A stretch of 45,250 nt of DNA, taken from contig HF998228.1 of NCBI GenBank assembly GCA_000433255.1, positions 1-45,250 of the forward strand, in the 5' to 3' direction. The notes beneath the pieces are model-generated. The model was not told where the DNA came from. It searched no databases and was given only the letters and a program-made list of their open reading frames with translations. A program made the position numbers and the translations under genes. This document shows positions 42,687-45,250 of this stretch, piece after piece. The stretch comes from Coprobacillus sp. CAG:605 (lineage in GTDB: Bacteria; Bacillota_I; Bacilli_A; RF39; UBA660). Numbering within the stretch: position 1 is the stretch's first letter; each line of letters starts with the position of its first letter.

Positions 42687-42797
42687 ATGAAGAAATGTAA
42701 TAATAGTGAGGTATCCCCTCAAAATAATAGTGGTTTATTTATAATTGTTTTATACATTTTACTAGCCATTATTTTAAGTAGTTTTATTTTTTATTAA
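42687..42797 (+). CDS. 36-residue mini-membrane protein, probable second YjcZ-like gene
   Basis: Four bases after the previous stop, an ATG opens MKKCNNSEVSPQNNSG, followed by the helix LFIIVLYILLAIILSSFIFY. Layout and hydrophobicity mirror the preceding gene, but no good ribosome site is visible, so expression would depend on coupling. The following AAAAGGGTG/CACTCTTTT hairpin at about 42796-42820 may terminate both. Confidence 0.5.
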   Translation: MKKCNNSEVSPQNNSGLFIIVLYILLAIILSSFIFY

Positions 42798-42863
42798 AAG
42801 GGTGTATAAGCACTCTTTTCTTAAGTATAAGTATCTAACTTTGTCAACAAATAAGTAAATCTT

Positions 42864-42892
42864 TTGCATAATATTAGAAAGTAGGATATAAT
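42864..42892 (+). promoter_or_regulatory. Promoter of ftsK
   Basis: TTGCAT (42864-42869) and the perfect TATAAT (42887-42892) are 17 bases apart. Transcription should begin near 42899, after the ATG at 42897, which selects the ATG at 42909 as the start. Confidence 0.65.
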
Positions 42893-42908
42893 TAATATGG
42901 TGGTAAGT

Positions 42909-45182
42909 ATGGCAAAAAAGAAAAAAAGAAAAACAGATGAAACTAGTAGTTTTCAATATAGTGTTGAATTAACTGGTCTTATTTTAGTTCTAATTGGCAT
43001 TATTGGTTTTGGTTTTGGTATTGTAGGAGCTTTTATTAAGAAATTTGCCATGTTCTTAGTTGGAGAATTTTGGTGGGGTATTTTATTATTACTTATTTAT
43101 TTAGGTACTATGATGCTTATTAAAAGAAAATTACCTAAGTTCTTTAGTTCTAAGTTAGTAGGACTATATATCTTATTTACAATGATTTTAGTCTTAGCAC
43201 ATTATACTTTTATTAAAACAAATATTAATCTTACTAGTGTAATTAACGCCACTAAAGATAATTACATGGAACGTATTTCAACTATTAATGGTACTGGCCC
43301 TATTTTATCAAGTGGTCAAGGTAGTATTGCGATTGGTGGAGGTTTTATTGGGGCTTTAGTTAGTGGTATATTAGTACAATTCTTTGGGTTTATTGGTACG
43401 ATGATTGTTGTTGGAGTATCAAGCGTCTTTGGCTTAGTCTTATTGTTTGATATTAATATTAGTGAAGTATGGGATTCTATAAAAGATTACTTTGCTTCTC
43501 ATAAGAAAGAGGAAGATGATGAAGAAGAGGAAGAAGTTCCTATATCTAATGCCACTATTCATAATGAAGAAGACAACTCTAAAGTAGTTATAACAAGTGT
43601 TGAAGAATTAAAAAATCATTCCAATACTATTAGTACACCTAAAGAACCTGTTATTACAAATAACCAAGTAATGCCGGAACATCCTACCCAAGAAATAGTA
43701 GAAGAGCCAATTATTACCGGCCTACAAAATAGTAACTATAAATTACCTAGTATAAATCTTCTAGATTTACCTAAAAATGATGGTAAGAAAAACTCAACGG
43801 AGTTTATTAAAACTAACAAAGTTATTTTAGAACGTGTTTTACAAGAATTTGGTATTAATGGTAAGGTTGTCGAAATCCATGTTGGCCCTGCCGTTACTCA
43901 GTTTGAAATCCATATTCCTGCTGGTACTAAACTAAGTAGGATAGTTAGCTTAGATAAAGAAATTGCCTTAGCATTATCCGCTAAAAGTATTAAGATAGAA
44001 GCCCCAATTCCGGGTAAGAATACGGTTGGTATCGAAATACCAAACCCAGTTATATCAGCAGTTAAAATTAGAGAAGTCCTGGGAAATATCCCTGAGTCCC
44101 AACAAAAAGCTAAGATTTTGGTTTCTTTAGGTAAAGACATCATGGGTCGTGTTCAAACAGCTGATATCTCTAAGATGCCACATCTTCTAGTAGCGGGTTC
44201 TACTGGTTCTGGTAAATCGGTATGTATTAATTCCTTTATTGCTAGTATTTTAATGCGTTATCGACCTGATGAAGTAAAACTTATGATGGTTGATCCTAAA
44301 AAGGTTGAGTTATCTAATTACAATGGTGTTCCTCACTTATTATGTCCCGTTGTTACTGACCCTAAGAAAGCTTCTTTGGCTTTACAACGTATCGTAAGTG
44401 AAATGGAACGTAGATATAATGAATTTGAAAGAGTTGGCGTTAAAAATATTGCCGGCTACAATGAATATGTTGATAAATGTAACAATAATAATCCCCAAGC
44501 TAATATGACTCATATGGGTTATATCGTTGTTATAATCGATGAACTTGCTGACCTTATGTTAGTTGCTGCTAAAGAAGTAGAAGATTCAATTATGCGTATT
44601 ACTCAAATGGCTCGTGCCGCTGGTATTCACTTAATTGTTGCAACCCAAAGACCTTCAACCGATGTTATTACGGGTGTTGTTAAAGCTAATATTCCTTCTC
44701 GTATCTCCTTTGCCGTATCTAGTCAAATCGACTCTCGTACTATTCTAGATTGTACTGGTGCCGAAAAATTACTAGGTAAAGGTGATATGTTATATCTACC
44801 TATGGGTGAAAACTCACCAATTCGTATTCAAGGATGCTTTATATCGGATGAAGAAATCGCTAGAGTAATTGACTATGTTTGTAAAGAACAAGTTGCACAG
44901 TATGATGAATCAATTACAGCACCTTCTAAAGATGATGATCATAACCCAGTATCAGGAGATCCTGAAGATTATGAAGATCCGTTATATGATCAAATCGTTG
45001 AGTTTGCCGTTCAAACAGGTAAGGTTTCTGCATCTCTTCTTCAACGTAGGTTTAGATTAGGTTATAATCGTGCCGCTAGGGTAGTTGATTTACTTGAAGA
45101 ACGTGGTATTGTAGGCCCTGCCAATGGTTCTAAACCTCGTGAAGTATTAGTTAAGTTAGAAAATAAACCAAATGAAGAGTAG
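42909..45182 (+). CDS. ftsK: DNA translocase FtsK/SpoIIIE
   Basis: The product is a septal DNA pump that clears chromosomes during division. The 757-residue protein has a Lys-rich start, about four membrane helices in the first 190 residues, an acidic linker (EEDDEEEEEVP), the alpha domain from about 300, and the RecA-like motor with Walker A GSTGSGKS (430-437) and Walker B VIIDELADLM (Asp544). The C-terminal gamma winged helix, DPLYDQIVEFAVQTGKVSASLLQRRFRLGYNRAARVVDLLEERGI, reads polar sequences. The chosen start has GGTGG as ribosome site almost at the expected mRNA 5' end. It is longer-lived as a single gene, with a terminator at its stop. Confidence 0.96.
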   Translation: MAKKKKRKTDETSSFQYSVELTGLILVLIGIIGFGFGIVGAFIKKFAMFLVGEFWWGILLLLIYLGTMMLIKRKLPKFFSSKLVGLYILFTMILVLAHYTFIKTNINLTSVINATKDNYMERISTINGTGPILSSGQGSIAIGGGFIGALVSGILVQFFGFIGTMIVVGVSSVFGLVLLFDINISEVWDSIKDYFASHKKEEDDEEEEEVPISNATIHNEEDNSKVVITSVEELKNHSNTISTPKEPVITNNQVMPEHPTQEIVEEPIITGLQNSNYKLPSINLLDLPKNDGKKNSTEFIKTNKVILERVLQEFGINGKVVEIHVGPAVTQFEIHIPAGTKLSRIVSLDKEIALALSAKSIKIEAPIPGKNTVGIEIPNPVISAVKIREVLGNIPESQQKAKILVSLGKDIMGRVQTADISKMPHLLVAGSTGSGKSVCINSFIASILMRYRPDEVKLMMVDPKKVELSNYNGVPHLLCPVVTDPKKASLALQRIVSEMERRYNEFERVGVKNIAGYNEYVDKCNNNNPQANMTHMGYIVVIIDELADLMLVAAKEVEDSIMRITQMARAAGIHLIVATQRPSTDVITGVVKANIPSRISFAVSSQIDSRTILDCTGAEKLLGKGDMLYLPMGENSPIRIQGCFISDEEIARVIDYVCKEQVAQYDESITAPSKDDDHNPVSGDPEDYEDPLYDQIVEFAVQTGKVSASLLQRRFRLGYNRAARVVDLLEERGIVGPANGSKPREVLVKLENKPNEE

Positions 45183-45200
45183 TTGCTATTCTTCATTTTT
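45172..45200 (+). terminator. Terminator of ftsK
   Basis: ATGAAGAGTAG (45172-45182) pairs with CTATTCTTCAT (45186-45196) with one G-T pair, followed by T bases to 45200. It overlaps the stop codon. The remaining 50 bases of the window hold nothing I can assign. Confidence 0.85.
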
Positions 45201-45250
45201 AAGTTATTAAGGTGTAGCAGAGGTAGACTTTTGGGTATTGGCAAAATGTT

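Noticed and set aside
42840..42849. Second copy of the TTTGTCAACA inverted-repeat end
   Set aside because: The ten-base word also occurs here upstream of ftsK, but there is no partner repeat or element around it; probably chance in A/T-rich DNA.
1..45250. Mycoplasma-type code with TGA as tryptophan
   Set aside because: Several intact genes end in TGA with proper downstream starts or terminators (for example the YmfF-type gene), and tryptophan is encoded by TGG throughout.

Overview
This window reads as a chromosome segment of a low-GC Bacillota bacterium, most likely an uncultured gut member of the Bacilli related to RF39 or Erysipelotrichales. That placement is inferred from gene content and strong A+T bias. 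The cell has a wall (MurF, Ddl, a FemABX transferase, FtsA/FtsZ/EzrA), Gram-positive signatures (PrsA-type lipoprotein foldase, S4 leader, YjcZ-like mini-proteins) and the ordinary code, with TGA used as a stop. No rRNA, tRNA or CRISPR array was seen.

Layout. 1-1401: 3' part of a frameshifted FGE-sulfatase (SUMF1)-like surface protein gene. 1501-7532: pyruvate kinase, then a TetR regulator divergent from a very large MMPL/RND exporter with an internal repeat array. 7622-9847: an orphan small RNA gene convergent with a DUF3800 gene, then an S41-like peptidase. 9925-11510: solitary Dam-type methylase and MTA/SAH nucleosidase. 11620-15166: alpha/beta hydrolase, membrane-anchored MurF and Ddl, a peptidoglycan precursor operon. 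15232-20084: a tightly coupled four-gene accessory operon (MoxR AAA+ ATPase, degenerate AAA+ paralogue, Zn-peptidase/VWA protein, WG-repeat protein), followed by a stem-loop-rich gap that may be a small inverted-repeat element. 20392-25929: dGTPase-like HD protein, membrane-anchored sensor-like protein and an M16 pair (YmfF/YmfH type). 25983-27682: rpsD with a long leader, a small unknown gene and an XRE regulator. 27927-32107: EzrA, cysteine desulfurase and FemABX. 32167-33295: Rpn/PD-(D/E)XK protein preceded by a coupled 15-codon leader ORF. 33414-35789: ftsA-ftsZ. 36085-40543: an XRE regulator divergent from a three-gene operon of unrecognised helical proteins with mTERF-like repeats, the middle gene frameshifted. 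40605-45182: RecX, PrsA, two mini-membrane proteins and an FtsK/SpoIIIE translocase.

How the parts fit. Much of the window is housekeeping for envelope growth and division: precursor ligation, cross-bridging, the Z ring and its regulator, and chromosome translocation. The accessory content that stands out is (i) the MoxR/VWA/WG operon, in which both AAA+ subunits have altered catalytic motifs, (ii) the DUF3800 gene with a separately promoted and terminated small RNA, and (iii) the mTERF-like operon. Two single-base frameshifts (near 720 and near 39921) could be real decay, phase variation or assembly error; the reading frames on both sides are well preserved.
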